64,000 nucleotides of DNA from JAFKFH01 sp017307375 (GTDB lineage: Bacteria; Pseudomonadota; Alphaproteobacteria; Ferrovibrionales; Ferrovibrionaceae). The position numbers were made by a program, and so were the translations under genes. The notes below the pieces were generated by a model. It was given only the letters and a program-made list of their open reading frames with translations, did not search any database and was not told the DNA's origin. This document shows, one piece after another, positions 63,479 through 64,000 of the stretch; the stretch's first letter is position 1; each line of letters begins with the position of its first letter. The stretch is from assembly GCA_965229335.1 (NCBI GenBank), contig OZ245874.1:1426001-1490000 (forward strand), in the 5' to 3' direction.

Positions 63479-64000
63479 CCGTCGCGGTCGTCGGCGCCGG
63501 CATCATCGGGGCGGCGATCGCCTTCGAGCTGCGGCGCCGCGGCCGCGACGTCCTGCTGATCGACCGGGGCGCGCCTGGCCGCGGCGCTTCCTACGGCAAC
63601 ATGGCCAGCATCGCGGTCACCGAATTCCTGCCGTCGTCGCGGCCGGGCATCTGGGCACGGATTCCTGGCTGGCTGTTCGATCCCGAAGGTCCGGTAAGGG
63701 TGCGACCGGGCTATCTGCTCGAAGCGATGCCCTGGTTCCTGCGCTTCCTGATGGCCGGGACGCCGGCACGGGTACGCGCCCTGGAAGCGGCCGGCGCCGC
63801 GCTCTGCGGCCGGGTCTATGACGATCTGCTGCCGCTGCTCGACGCGGCAGGGCTGGGCGACATGCTGTCGGCCGAAGGGTGCCTGAGCCTCTATGCCGAC
63901 GACCGGGAGTTCGCAGCCGACCGCGATCATCTTACGCTGCTCGAACGTTTCGCCCTGCCGCACGAAGTGCTGGGACCCGATCGGCTGCGGGCGCTGGAAC
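63475..64000 (+). CDS. DadA-family FAD-dependent amino-acid oxidoreductase, 3' truncated by window edge
   Basis: The first 175 residues of a D-amino-acid-dehydrogenase-like enzyme. MTVAVVGAGIIGAAIAFELR is the FAD-binding motif, followed by RDVLLIDRGAPGRGASYGN and the ARIPGWLFDPEGPVRVRPGY stretch typical of DadA relatives. The start overlaps the DapA-family stop by ATGA. The rest lies beyond the right edge. Confidence 0.88.
   Translation, partial: MTVAVVGAGIIGAAIAFELRRRGRDVLLIDRGAPGRGASYGNMASIAVTEFLPSSRPGIWARIPGWLFDPEGPVRVRPGYLLEAMPWFLRFLMAGTPARVRALEAAGAALCGRVYDDLLPLLDAAGLGDMLSAEGCLSLYADDREFAADRDHLTLLERFALPHEVLGPDRLRALE

Overview
The window is GC-rich, densely coded chromosomal DNA. Tripartite-type and spermidine-type binding-protein transporters, many LysR/GntR/MocR regulators, a form II CO-dehydrogenase-like molybdenum enzyme and family-level protein resemblance suggest an alphaproteobacterium with a broad catabolic lifestyle; the order cannot be fixed from sequence alone. 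No rRNA, tRNA, CRISPR array, insertion sequence or phage gene was recognised. No gene-free gap exceeds about 280 bases. PARAGRAPH 2 (1-13.1 kb): The left edge holds the end of a RiPP-modifying pair, a cobalamin-type radical SAM enzyme plus an Asp/Asn hydroxylase-like protein. Next come a MetX-like acyltransferase with a Cys nucleophile and a GH85 endo-beta-N-acetylglucosaminidase with a jacalin-like lectin tail. The most unusual locus follows at 6.2-7.6 kb: a shortened HigB-like ORF overlapping, by ATGA, a gene whose product fuses a complete HigA-type antitoxin/repressor to a transmembrane segment and an intact GT51 peptidoglycan glycosyltransferase domain. A perfect inverted repeat sits just ahead of it. 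VOC, EamA, LysR, a YadGH-type ABC exporter and an HdeD-thiol-hydrolase fusion complete the region. PARAGRAPH 3 (13.1-29.8 kb): A nine-gene minus-strand operon runs from 23.4 to 13.1 kb: pxpA-like, biotin carrier, biotin carboxylase, pxpB/pxpC-like carboxyltransferase, a TorT-like binding protein with an RbsA/RbsC-type transporter, and a molybdenum hydroxylase. I read it as import, hydroxylation and carboxylation-driven opening of a lactam or N-heterocycle. A divergent LysR gene overlaps a NylB-like serine hydrolase. An MFS transporter and a P-type ATPase follow. PARAGRAPH 4 (29.9-49.2 kb): A 3-oxoacid CoA-transferase pair ends at a strong terminator. A TctC-type binding protein and a LysR gene lie next to a TmpA/TmpB-type organophosphonate oxidation operon with its own four-gene ABC importer. 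A second catabolic unit, divergent from a MocR regulator, encodes an enolase-superfamily enzyme, an aldehyde dehydrogenase, a PotDABC-type importer and a GMC oxidoreductase. The same GTCCA-N3-TGGAC operator precedes both halves of this unit. PARAGRAPH 5 (49.2-64 kb): A mixed region with an Orn/Lys/Arg decarboxylase coupled to a GNAT, an atypical type IA topoisomerase, an orphan Hcp, an amino-acid-hydroxylase-like dioxygenase, a degenerate GGDEF protein, a hybrid sensor kinase and a spermidine-synthase-like protein. It ends with a GntR (FCD) regulator divergent from a DapA-family and a DadA-family gene, across a dense operator array. In all three ABC operons a strong stem-loop lies just after the binding-protein gene.
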